A stretch of 64,000 nucleotides of DNA from positions 744,001 through 808,000 of the forward strand of contig CATQHW010000002.1 of the NCBI GenBank assembly GCA_958296075.1. Direction: 5' to 3'. Each line of letters starts with the position of its first letter. Position 1 is the first letter of the stretch. This document shows, in pieces, positions 8,389-16,607 of this stretch. Both the position numbers and the translations under genes were made by a program. The notes under the pieces are model-generated. The model did not search any database. It was not told where the DNA came from and was given only the letters and a program-made list of their open reading frames with translations. Source of the stretch: an uncultured Spirochaetia bacterium (GTDB lineage: Bacteria > Spirochaetota > Spirochaetia > SZUA-6 > Bin103).

Positions 8389-9891
8389 TCAGTCGTACAA
8401 CCGGTACGCGTACAGCGCCGCTCCGTCTACCCGGAAATGGAGCCATACGGCGCGGCCGCGCAGTTCGCGCAGGTCGGCCTTGTCCTTCCAGCGCACCGGC
8501 GTGCGCGCGCTCCCGGCAGCCAGGTCGAGCCGGCAATCTTCCAGGCGGTAACCGTCGATGAAATCGCCGTTGGGATGGCGCACGCCCACCTGCACGACGC
8601 CGGTGAACAGCCGTTCGGCGTTCACCTCCAGCCGGTCCCGTTCGATGGTCAGCGGCCTGGTGATCAGTTCGCCCGGATCGCGGCGCGAATGCGCCATGCC
8701 GGCGAAGCGGTCCAGGGTGATCCACGTCAACCCCATCGCCATCGGCATGGCGGTGCCGGTACCGGCTCCGGCGCCGGTGTAGAACAGGTAGAGCCGCTCG
8801 CCGGCCACGATCGGCGCGTTGTGGGTCGGGTAGACCAGGACGCGGTCGAAGGAGCCGGCCGGGCCGGTGTCCAGGAACAGCGTGCCGGGGCTGACCCGCT
8901 GCCACGGCCCGCCGTCGCGGTTGCTCACCAGCTCGCAGCCGTCGCCGTAGCCGGCGTTGCACCAGCGCTCCAGGAAGCCCAGATTCAGGTTGCCGTAGTT
9001 GAACGGCGTGATGCCGCCGTGCCACTCGTACGCCTTTCCGAATCCGGCGTCCGGCCCGCTGAACACCGCCATCTCCGCCGGGTCGCTCCAATGGACCAGA
9101 TCGGCGCTGGTGCGCAGCGCGGCGTTGCGGCCGAACAGGTTGACCGACCGTTCATTGAGCCACCAGCGGCGGTTGCGTTCGTCGCGGGTGACCATCATGT
9201 AGTCGCCGTGGTGCACCGGCAATAAGCGCCGGGGCCTGCGGGTCCAGTGCACGCCGTCCGGGCTGGTGTCCAGATACTGGCCCCAGACCGCGCGCGCCTG
9301 CTCCACCTGCGCCGGCGTGACGTCCGGGTATTCCGCCGTGTAGTGGGGCGCCCACATGCGGTGATCCTGCATGTTGGCGATGAGCTTGTAGCGGCGCTCC
9401 GGGTCCGGGTCGTCGTCGTCGCGCACCACGGTGAGGCCGTCCATGTTGTTGAGCACGCCGATCACGTCGCCGTTCTCGTCGGTGGCAGGCAGCCCTTCGC
9501 CGCGGCGCGCCAGCTCGAATTCGACCAGGTTGTCGCCGTCGGGCGCGAACGTGTACCACAGGTTGTTCGCAGCGCTCCCGCGATAGCGCACCACGCCCAG
9601 ATCCGGCTTGGTCCAGTGGCGGCCGTCGATACTTTCGGCCAGCGCGTAGCCGCCGCGGTCCAGTTCGCCCCGCTTGCGCTTCGTGTTCATGGCGAAATAC
9701 CACATGCGCAGGCGGCCGCTCGGCTCGCGGATCACGCTGCCCCACGCCTGCGCGCGGTCTCCTTCCCAGGGGCGATCGGCGCGCAGGATCGGATGGGGCA
9801 GTCGCGACGGCTTGTTCACGACGCGCAACAGATTCACGTAGTGCTGTATCTCGGCGTCATCGACGAACAGGTGCAGGTCGGGATCGTGCAT
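8389..9891 (-). CDS. Putative beta-propeller glycosidase, paralogue 3 of 4
   Basis: I start at the ATG at 9891 because it aligns with the N-terminus of the divergent paralogue. A TTG at 9930 would add 13 residues. The 500-residue protein contains LHLFVDDAEI, PHPILRADRPWEG, LRMWYFAMN, ESIDGRHWTKPDL, a pair of asparagines (AANNLWY), DDPDPERRYKLI, TSPDGVHW, and the end RAVWLHFRVDGAALYAYRLYD. Each of these has a counterpart in paralogues 1, 2 and 4. It carries no obvious signal peptide, so it probably acts in the cytoplasm on imported oligosaccharides. It forms a likely two-gene unit with the Gfo/Idh/MocA oxidoreductase. The glycosidase assignment is by fold-like motifs, not by identified catalytic residues. 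Confidence 0.7.
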   Translation of the reverse strand: MHDPDLHLFVDDAEIQHYVNLLRVVNKPSRLPHPILRADRPWEGDRAQAWGSVIREPSGRLRMWYFAMNTKRKRGELDRGGYALAESIDGRHWTKPDLGVVRYRGSAANNLWYTFAPDGDNLVEFELARRGEGLPATDENGDVIGVLNNMDGLTVVRDDDDPDPERRYKLIANMQDHRMWAPHYTAEYPDVTPAQVEQARAVWGQYLDTSPDGVHWTRRPRRLLPVHHGDYMMVTRDERNRRWWLNERSVNLFGRNAALRTSADLVHWSDPAEMAVFSGPDAGFGKAYEWHGGITPFNYGNLNLGFLERWCNAGYGDGCELVSNRDGGPWQRVSPGTLFLDTGPAGSFDRVLVYPTHNAPIVAGERLYLFYTGAGAGTGTAMPMAMGLTWITLDRFAGMAHSRRDPGELITRPLTIERDRLEVNAERLFTGVVQVGVRHPNGDFIDGYRLEDCRLDLAAGSARTPVRWKDKADLRELRGRAVWLHFRVDGAALYAYRLYD

Positions 9892-10044
9892 CGCCCGGGC
9901 AGCGTATGCGCCGGCAGGATTGCCGCGCAACCGGTACCCCGGCGGACACTCACGGAGGAAGGGATCGGATCACCGGTCCATCGTGACCGTTCGGACACCA
10001 TCGTCCGAGCAGAGTGGCGGACAATCGTGCTACCGTCACGATCC
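9892..10044. promoter_or_regulatory. Divergent intergenic region between two glycosidase paralogues, with an inverted repeat
   Basis: This 153-base gap separates two divergently transcribed paralogues. It holds the 7-base inverted repeat TCGTGAC (9981-9987) / GTCACGA (10035-10041), which could be an operator. TACCGT (10031-10036) lies eight bases before the rightward ATG and resembles the -10 boxes seen before 14422 and 19101. I see no good -35 box. Functional meaning is inferred. Confidence 0.3.
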
Positions 10045-11469
10045 ATGCGTCACCTGTTCATCGACGACGGCGAGCTCACGCGCGTGGAGCGGCTGTACCG
10101 GCGCGTCCATCAGCCGCGCAAGCATCCGGCCAATCCGGTGCTGGACGGCGACACGCCGTGGGAGTCGCACGTTTCCGTGTACGGCACCACGTTGTACGAC
10201 GCGGAGCGCGGCGAGTTTCGCCGCTGGTATCTGACCAGCCCCGGAAGCAACGAAGAGCGTATCTCGGTCGGACCGGCCGGCCGCCCCGCGCGGATCATTC
10301 CCGGCAACGTGACGCTGCTCGGCTACGCCACCTCCACGGACGGCGTGCATTGGCACAAGCCGGACCTGGAGCAGCTCGCCATCGACGGCGACAGCCACAA
10401 CAACCTGATGCACATCGGCCGCCTCAACTGCGAAGGCGCCTCCATCATCGAGGACCCGGCCGACCCCGACCCCGACAAGCGCTTCAAGGCGTTCTATTGG
10501 GAGCACGGCGGCGAGGGGACGCTGACCACGTTGCCCGGCGGCCGGGTGTTGTTCGGCAGCGGTGAGGGCGACGGCATGTGGATATCGCACTCGCCGGACG
10601 GCGTGCGCTGGACCAACTACGACGCCAACCCGGCGATCGGACTGGGCTCCGACACCGACCAGACCGTGCTCCGCGACCCGGCGCTGCACCGCTACGTCGC
10701 CTTCGGGCGCTTCGGGGCGGGCGGGCGCAAGATGGCGCGCAGCGAGAGCGACGACTTCGTGCACTGGAGCGAACCGCAGCTCGTATTCGAGTGCGACGAG
10801 GGCGATGAGCCGGAGACGCAGTTCTACGGCGTGCCGATCGATCTCTACGAGGGGTTGTACCTGGGCATGCCGTGGGTCTACCGGGAGGGCGTGGACGGGA
10901 CGATCGACACGCAGCTCGCGGTCAGCCGCGACGGCATCCGGTGGCAGCGGGTCGGCGCGCGTGAGACCTTTCTGCCGCTCGGCCCGCCGGGTAGTCCGGA
11001 GGACGGCATGGTGCGCGTGGGCAAGCGCTTCATCGTGCGCGGCGACCACGTCTACCTGTTCTACGGCGCGGTGCAGGGTCCGCACGGCGGGCGCAAGTTC
11101 TCCGCGGCCGGCACGCGGGCGCGCGGCCTGTGCCTGGCGCTGCTGCGCCGCGACGGGTTCGTTTCGATGAGCGCCGGCGGCGATGGCGGGCGGCTGCTGA
11201 CGCGTCCGGTGGCGATCGAAGGGAGCGAGGGTGCGCTGCACTTGAACCTGAACGCGGCCCGCGGGCGGGCAGTGGTCACGCTGTGCGACGACGACGCCGT
11301 GCCGATCGACGGCTTCGCGGCGTCGCGGCCGGTAAGCGGCGACCATACCGGCGTAGCCGTGACGTGGCCCGACCGGCGGGCCGGCGAGCTGGCGGGCCGG
11401 CGCGTGCGGCTGCGGATCGACCTGCACGACGCCGACCTGTTTTCCTTCTGGTTCGGTGAGTCCGGTTGA
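10045..11469 (+). CDS. Putative beta-propeller glycosidase, paralogue 4 of 4
   Basis: From the ATG at 10045 the protein has 474 residues beginning MRHLFIDDGELTRVERLYRR. It shows the common set: HPANPVLDGDTPWES, STDGVHWHKPDL, an asparagine pair (HNNLMHI), DPADPDPDKRFKAFYW, SPDGVRW, SESDDFVHW and SRDGIRWQ. It ends RVRLRIDLHDADLFSFWFG. The recurrence of (S/T)xDGxxW at blade-like intervals suggests a propeller of the GH43/GH32 type. No secretion signal is seen. It is divergent from paralogue 3 and is followed 28 bases later by the polysaccharide lyase gene, so these genes probably act on the same glycan. Confidence 0.7.
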   Translation: MRHLFIDDGELTRVERLYRRVHQPRKHPANPVLDGDTPWESHVSVYGTTLYDAERGEFRRWYLTSPGSNEERISVGPAGRPARIIPGNVTLLGYATSTDGVHWHKPDLEQLAIDGDSHNNLMHIGRLNCEGASIIEDPADPDPDKRFKAFYWEHGGEGTLTTLPGGRVLFGSGEGDGMWISHSPDGVRWTNYDANPAIGLGSDTDQTVLRDPALHRYVAFGRFGAGGRKMARSESDDFVHWSEPQLVFECDEGDEPETQFYGVPIDLYEGLYLGMPWVYREGVDGTIDTQLAVSRDGIRWQRVGARETFLPLGPPGSPEDGMVRVGKRFIVRGDHVYLFYGAVQGPHGGRKFSAAGTRARGLCLALLRRDGFVSMSAGGDGGRLLTRPVAIEGSEGALHLNLNAARGRAVVTLCDDDAVPIDGFAASRPVSGDHTGVAVTWPDRRAGELAGRRVRLRIDLHDADLFSFWFGESG

Positions 11470-11497
11470 CGGTCCAGGATCGCGTGAACGGGGCGGC

Positions 11498-13597
11498 GTG
11501 AGCGGGGAGATGGCACCGGGATCGGCACCGAACGCGGTGCCCGCGGTCCGCCATCCGCGCGTCTACTTCACCGCGCAGTCGCTCGACCGGCTGCGGCGGC
11601 AGGCGGACTCGCCGGCGATCGCCCCGCTGCTCGCGCAGATGCGCGAGCGGGCAGCGGCTGCGCTGGCGGAGCCGCTGCCGGCGGTGGTGCTGCCGGACGA
11701 TCTGCTGCTTCCGGGTGAGCCCACCTGGGACCAGCGCTACCCGCGAGACGAGCGCACCTTCGCCGCGCACGAACGGATGATGCAGCCGTTGCGCGCCCTG
11801 TACGGCACGCTGCCGGCGGTCGCCTTCGTGGCGATGCTCGACGGCGACCGCGCGTGCCGCGACTACGCGGCGGCGGCGATGCTGCACCTGGCCGGGCTCG
11901 ACCTGCGGCAGACCTCCTACCTCAATACGCACCAGTTCCACGGCGTGGTGCCGGCCGTGGCGCTGGCGTTGGATTTTCTGTGGGACGAACTGGGCGACGG
12001 CCGCGAGCCGATCGTCGCCGGGCTCACCGCGCGCGCTCGTGAGTTCCACCGGCACAGCGTGGCGCAGGCCCTCGACGCTCCCCTGGACAGCCACAGCATC
12101 GTGTACGGGCCCCCGGAGATGACGGTGGCGGCCCTGGCGCTGTACCACCACGTCGCGGATGCGGCCGGCTGGCTGATCGACGTCGAACGATTCCTCATCG
12201 CAGCGTTCCCGGGCTACGGCGGCGCCGACGGCGGCTGGGGGCAGGGATTCGGCTACGTGTACAGCCACTACTTCCAGCGCATGGCGCACCTGCTCTACGT
12301 GGCATCCGGCACGGATCACTTCGACCGGCCGTGGGGCCGCAACAACGGCCGCCACTTTCTGTACTTCCGGCCGCCGTGGAGCACCTGCGCCAGCTTCGGC
12401 GACGCCTCATATGCGACCAATCCGGCGCTGAACCGGCAGATCATGGGGTTCTACGCGCGCGTGTACGGCGACCCGGTCTACCGCTGGTACGCCGAGCAGG
12501 TGGACGTGGAGCGGAAGGACGCGGACGACCCGCCGTTCGGCGACCCGCTGGCCGAGCTGAGCGCGCGTCTGACGTGGCCCGACCCGCCGGCCGCGGCGCC
12601 GCCGGCGGGGCTGCCGCGCTCGATCCACTTGGCCGACACCGGCTGGGTCGCCCTGCACAGCGACCTGACTGCGCGCGAGGCGAACGTGATGCTCTGCTTC
12701 AAGAGCAGCCGCTTCGGATCGTTCAGCCACAGCCACGCCGACCAGAACAGCTTCGTGCTGGAGGCGTTCGGCCGCCCGCTCCTGATCGACAGCGGCTTCT
12801 ACCCGTGGTACGGCAGCCCGCACGACCTGGCCTGGACCCGCCACACGCGCGCCCACAACGCGGTGTTGATCGACGACCGCGGCCAGGCGGTGTGGCGGAT
12901 GGACGCCAGCGGACGCATCGTCGCCTTCGCGACGGCACCGGATTACGACTACTGCGCCGGCGACGCCACCGCCGCTTACCAGGTCGACTCGTACGAGCAC
13001 ACCCACCGCCCGCTGCCGCTCCCCGAGCGCAGCGCCGCCGACCTCGGCGTCGAGCGGGCAATCCGTCACGTGATCTTCCTGCGTCCCGCCATCTTCGTCG
13101 TGATCGACGACCTGGTCACCGCGACGCCGCGGCCGATGCAGCTTGCCTTTCATGCGCCGGTGCCGTTCGAGGTGGAGGGCAGAGTCGGCAGCGGGATGGC
13201 CGCGAGGGTCAGCAACGTCCCCGCGCAGGCGCGTCTGATGCTGTTCGCCGAGCCGGGCGCCGAGCCGGCGCGTCTGACCTGCGCGAATCGCTTCCCGGTC
13301 GCCCCCGAACGCTCCCACGAGAAGGCATATCCGCCGCAGTGGCATCTGACCGCGGCGTTCGACGCCGCCGGACGCGAGCGGTTGCTGGTGACCGTGATCC
13401 AGGTGGGGCGCGGGCACGAGGCGCCGGAGCCGGTCCAGGTCGAGCACCACGTCTCCGGCAACGGTATCGACGGCCAGCGCGCCGTCGAGGTGCGGATGGA
13501 CCGGCACATCGCGACCCTGTGGGTGAGCCGGTTCGGCTCCGCGCTCGCGTGCGCCGGCCGGGACACCGCGGCGCTCCGGGTATCCGCGCTGCGGTGA
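11498..13597 (+). CDS. Heparinase II/III-family polysaccharide lyase-like protein
   Basis: The start is uncertain. GTGs at 11456 and 11498 and an ATG at 11510 are in frame, and I use 11498 (about 699 residues). The N-terminal half is helical (VYFTAQSLDRLRRQADSPAI, then SYLNTHQFHGVVPAVALALD and DSHSIVYGPPEM), as in the alpha/alpha toroid of heparinase II-type lyases. The C-terminal half holds the hallmark SFSHSHADQNSFVLEAFGRP, LLIDSGFYPWYGSP and TRHTRAHNAVLIDDRGQA of the heparinase II/III beta-sandwich domain. These enzymes cleave uronic acid polysaccharides by beta-elimination. No signal peptide is evident, so it may act on oligosaccharides inside the cell. The stop overlaps the start of the next gene (GTGA). 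Confidence 0.82.
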   Translation: MSGEMAPGSAPNAVPAVRHPRVYFTAQSLDRLRRQADSPAIAPLLAQMRERAAAALAEPLPAVVLPDDLLLPGEPTWDQRYPRDERTFAAHERMMQPLRALYGTLPAVAFVAMLDGDRACRDYAAAAMLHLAGLDLRQTSYLNTHQFHGVVPAVALALDFLWDELGDGREPIVAGLTARAREFHRHSVAQALDAPLDSHSIVYGPPEMTVAALALYHHVADAAGWLIDVERFLIAAFPGYGGADGGWGQGFGYVYSHYFQRMAHLLYVASGTDHFDRPWGRNNGRHFLYFRPPWSTCASFGDASYATNPALNRQIMGFYARVYGDPVYRWYAEQVDVERKDADDPPFGDPLAELSARLTWPDPPAAAPPAGLPRSIHLADTGWVALHSDLTAREANVMLCFKSSRFGSFSHSHADQNSFVLEAFGRPLLIDSGFYPWYGSPHDLAWTRHTRAHNAVLIDDRGQAVWRMDASGRIVAFATAPDYDYCAGDATAAYQVDSYEHTHRPLPLPERSAADLGVERAIRHVIFLRPAIFVVIDDLVTATPRPMQLAFHAPVPFEVEGRVGSGMAARVSNVPAQARLMLFAEPGAEPARLTCANRFPVAPERSHEKAYPPQWHLTAAFDAAGRERLLVTVIQVGRGHEAPEPVQVEHHVSGNGIDGQRAVEVRMDRHIATLWVSRFGSALACAGRDTAALRVSALR

Positions 13598-14337
13598 GGC
13601 GCGGCGGCCCCGCCGCATCGCGGTCGGCCGCGCGGCCGGCGGTCGCCCTCGCCGTCGTCACCGCGCTTGCCGGCGCCGCCGAGGCGGCGCTCGCGGCCGG
13701 CGTACTGGAGGGCCCTGCCGCCGACCAGCGCTACGCGGTCGCCAACGTGGAGCGCCTGACGATCAACGCGGAGTTCGTGGAGGTGCGGGTGTTCGCCGCG
13801 GACCGGCAGGACGTGGACGCGGAGCTGTCGGTCTCCGCGCGCATGCTGCGCCGCAATCAGCCGGAGCTGGCCGTGGACCGCGACGGAGGGGTGGTGACGC
13901 TGCGCGTGCGCCGCAACGGCCTGCCGGTCAGCCGCGCATCGGTGCAATGGGGACCGATGCTGACCGCGGCGGTGCCGGCGGACGTCGAGTTGACGGTGCG
14001 CACCACCACCGGCGCGGTCATGGTGCAGGGGCTGCGCTCCGGCCGGCTGGCGGTATTCACCGCCAAGGGGGACGTGTTCGTGGGCGACTGCGCCGTACCG
14101 CTGCAGGTGACCGGCGGATCGGGCTCCGTACGGGTGGCGCGTTCGGACGGCGACAAACGCCTGATCACCACCAGCGGCGCGATCGAGGTGGTCGAATCCC
14201 GCGGAGCGGTGACCGCGCGCACCGACCGCGGCGCGCAGCGGTTCCACCGGGTCGAAGGCGACGTGACGGTGCTCCGCGGCACCGCGCCGGAGGTAACGGG
14301 GCACCGCGGACGCCTGATCGTCGCCGACCGACCGTAG
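13594..14337 (+). CDS. Secreted DUF4097-like beta-strand repeat protein
   Basis: Translation from the GTG at 13594, overlapping the lyase stop, gives 247 residues. The N-terminus (RPAVALAVVTALAGAAEAALAAG) looks like a signal peptide. The rest alternates short strands with repeated patterns such as LTVRTTTGAVMVQGLRSG, LAVFTAKGDVFVGDC, LITTSGAIEVVESRGAV and EGDVTVLRGTAPEVTGHRG. These recall the right-handed beta-helix of DUF4097/putative adhesin proteins. It has no enzymatic motif. Cotranscription with the lyase suggests an envelope role connected with the same polymer, but this is an inference. Confidence 0.6.
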   Translation: MRRGGPAASRSAARPAVALAVVTALAGAAEAALAAGVLEGPAADQRYAVANVERLTINAEFVEVRVFAADRQDVDAELSVSARMLRRNQPELAVDRDGGVVTLRVRRNGLPVSRASVQWGPMLTAAVPADVELTVRTTTGAVMVQGLRSGRLAVFTAKGDVFVGDCAVPLQVTGGSGSVRVARSDGDKRLITTSGAIEVVESRGAVTARTDRGAQRFHRVEGDVTVLRGTAPEVTGHRGRLIVADRP

Positions 14338-14383
14338 CGCCAACCTCTCCTGAGCTCCACCGTGCCATGAGTCGGCCGGCGGT

Positions 14384-14411
14384 TTGACGCGGTCCGGCCG
14401 CGTGGTACCGT
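14384..14411 (+). promoter_or_regulatory. Predicted promoter giving an almost leaderless transcript for the permease operon
   Basis: TTGACG (14384-14389) and TACCGT (14406-14411) are 16 bases apart. The ATG of the permease gene is only ten bases after the -10 box and has no clear ribosome-binding site. The same arrangement occurs before 19101. Confidence 0.42.
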
Positions 14412-14421
14412 CGGGGTCCGC

Positions 14422-15612
14422 ATGGCCACGACGCAGGAGGCCGCACCAGCGGATCCGAACACATCGCGCCGCGGCCTGTTCGGCCGCCGCCAGATCACCG
14501 AGGCGGAGAAGCGGGAAGCGTTCTTCACCGCCACGCAGTGGCGTCTGATCTGGCTCAAGTTCCGCAGCCACCGCTGGGCGCTGTGGGGCCTGCTGGTCAT
14601 CTCGGTTTTCTACTTCGTGGCGATCTTCGCCGGTTTCTTCGCCACCAACGATCCGGTCACGCGCCGTCCCGAGTACCAGTACCTGCCGCCGTCGATCCTG
14701 GGCCAGGCGCGCTCGTTCCGGCTGTTCGACCAGGCGGGCGGCTTTCGGCCGGTGATCTATCCGGTGCGCACCAAGCTCAACCTGCAGACCTTCGAGCAGG
14801 ACGTCTTTCCCGATCTGGAGAACGAACGGCCGCTGCGGCTGTTCGCCCGGGGCGACCCGTACACGCTGTTCTTCTTCATCGACAGCGACATCCATCTGTT
14901 CGGCACCGGCGATCCCGAGGTGCGCTGGTTCCCGCTCGGCACCGATCGGAGCGGCCGCTGCCTGTACTCGCGCATGGTGCACGGCGCCACGCTGTCGTTG
15001 TCGATCGGCATCCTGGCGATCGTCATGAGCTGGGTGCTGGGCGTCGTCATCGGCGGCATATCCGGCTACTTCGGCGGCATCGTCGACAACGTCATCCAGC
15101 GGATCATCGAGGTGCTGATGTCGTTTCCGAGCATGCCGCTGTGGATCGCGCTGTCGGCGGCGCTGCCGCTGGATTGGACCGTGGTCCAGGTCTACTTCGC
15201 GATCACCCTGATCCTTTCGGTGCTGGGCTGGACCGGCCTGGCGCGCGTGGTGCGCAGCAAGCTGCTGGCCTTGCGCGAGGAGGAGTTCGTGCTGGCGGCC
15301 ACGCTGGACGGCTGCCGCCGGCCGCGGCTGGTGGCGCGCCACATGCTCCCGTCCTTCGCCAGCCACCTGATCGTGGTCGCCAGCAATCAGATTCCCACCA
15401 TGATCCTGGCGGAAACCGCTCTGAGCTTCATCGGCGTCGGGCTGCGGGCGCCGGCGGTAAGTTGGGGGGTGCTGCTGAAAGAGGCGCAGAACGTGCAGTC
15501 GGTGGCGCTGCGCCCCTGGCTGCTGCTGCCGGCGTTGCTGGTGGTCTGCACCGTGGTGGCGTTCCAGTTTCTGGGTGACGGCCTGCGCGACGCGATGGAT
15601 CCGTACCGGTGA
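14422..15612 (+). CDS. ABC transporter permease, oligopeptide/DppC-YejE type
   Basis: The 396-residue membrane protein has a cytoplasmic N-terminus of about 50 residues, a first membrane span (ALWGLLVISVFYFVAIFAGF), a long extracytoplasmic insert, and at least five further hydrophobic spans from about residue 190. The EAA-type loop EEEFVLAATLDGCRRPRLV...HMLPS contacts the ATPase, and ETALSFIGVGLRAPAVSWG is highly typical of DppC/OppC proteins. The PLGTDRSGRCLYSRMVHG segment is also diagnostic. The long insert before it is characteristic of the YejE branch. It is coupled to the second permease by a GTGA overlap. No binding protein or ATPase for this system is present in the window. Confidence 0.9.
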   Translation: MATTQEAAPADPNTSRRGLFGRRQITEAEKREAFFTATQWRLIWLKFRSHRWALWGLLVISVFYFVAIFAGFFATNDPVTRRPEYQYLPPSILGQARSFRLFDQAGGFRPVIYPVRTKLNLQTFEQDVFPDLENERPLRLFARGDPYTLFFFIDSDIHLFGTGDPEVRWFPLGTDRSGRCLYSRMVHGATLSLSIGILAIVMSWVLGVVIGGISGYFGGIVDNVIQRIIEVLMSFPSMPLWIALSAALPLDWTVVQVYFAITLILSVLGWTGLARVVRSKLLALREEEFVLAATLDGCRRPRLVARHMLPSFASHLIVVASNQIPTMILAETALSFIGVGLRAPAVSWGVLLKEAQNVQSVALRPWLLLPALLVVCTVVAFQFLGDGLRDAMDPYR

Positions 15613-16604
15613 TCACGTACGTCGTGCGCCGGGTCTTCATCATGGTCCCGACGCTGGTCCTGATCTCGGTGGTCTCCTTTCTCGTGATCGACCTGCCGCC
15701 GGGCGACTTGGCCAGCTCCTTTGCCGAGCGGCTGTTGGCATCGCAGGAGATATTTCAGGATGAGGCCGAAGACCTGATCGCCGAGCTGCGCGCCCGCTAC
15801 GGACTGGACGATCCCTTTCACGTGCGCTACTTCAAGTGGGCCAGCCGCTTCGCGCGCGGCGACTGGGGCTTTTCCTTCTTCTGGAACAAGCCGGTGCGGC
15901 TGTTGATCCAGGAGCGCATCCTGCTCACCGTATCCATCGCGCTGCTGACCCTGATGATCAGCAACCTGATCACCTGGCCGGCGGGGGTGGGGGCGGCGCT
16001 GCGCCAGTATTCGCTGTTCGACAACATCTTCAGCTTCACCGCATTCTTCATGATGGCGATCCCCAATTTTCTGTTCGCCCTGATTCTGATGTACCTGGCC
16101 TACGAGTGGTTCGACTACCAGCCGGGCGGTCTGTTCTCGCCGGACATGACCGATGCCCCGTGGAGCGTTGCCAAGTTCCTGGACTTCATGGCGCACATCT
16201 GGATGCCGCTGGTGGTGCTGGGATTCGAGGCGGTCGGCGGCGGCCTGCGCACCATCCGCGCCAACGTGCTGGACCAGCTCCGCATGCCGTACGTGACCAC
16301 GGCGCGCGCCAAGGGGGTTCCGGAGGCGCGGCTGCTGGTCAAGTACCCGATCCGCATGGCCGCCAACCCGTGGATTTCCACGGTGGGTTGGATCCTGCCC
16401 GCACTGGTAGCGGGCGAGGTGCTGGTATCCATCGTGATAGGGTTGCCGACCATCGGGCCGCTCATGCTGGAGGGGTTGATCAACCAGGACATGCAGCTCG
16501 CCGGCGGTATCCTCATGTTGCTGGCCGCCCTGACGGTGATCGGCACGCTGATCTCCGATCTGCTGCTGGCGGTGCTCGACCCGCGCATCCGCATTACGGA
16601 GTAG
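15609..16604 (+). CDS. ABC transporter permease, oligopeptide/DppB-YejB type
   Basis: Starting at the GTG within the preceding stop, this 331-residue protein opens with YVVRRVFIMVPTLVLISVVSFLVIDLPPGD, the standard DppB N-terminal span. It has further spans typical of binding-protein-dependent permeases. The EAA-type loop is YVTTARAKGVPEARLLVKYP, and WILPALVAGEVLVSIVIGLPTIGPLMLEGLINQD matches the family C-terminus. Here the B-type permease follows the C-type gene, the reverse of the common dppB-dppC order. Together they would form the membrane channel for peptide, nickel or oligosaccharide uptake. The ATPase and binding protein must be encoded elsewhere. Confidence 0.9.
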   Translation: MITYVVRRVFIMVPTLVLISVVSFLVIDLPPGDLASSFAERLLASQEIFQDEAEDLIAELRARYGLDDPFHVRYFKWASRFARGDWGFSFFWNKPVRLLIQERILLTVSIALLTLMISNLITWPAGVGAALRQYSLFDNIFSFTAFFMMAIPNFLFALILMYLAYEWFDYQPGGLFSPDMTDAPWSVAKFLDFMAHIWMPLVVLGFEAVGGGLRTIRANVLDQLRMPYVTTARAKGVPEARLLVKYPIRMAANPWISTVGWILPALVAGEVLVSIVIGLPTIGPLMLEGLINQDMQLAGGILMLLAALTVIGTLISDLLLAVLDPRIRITE

Positions 16605-16607
16605 TCG

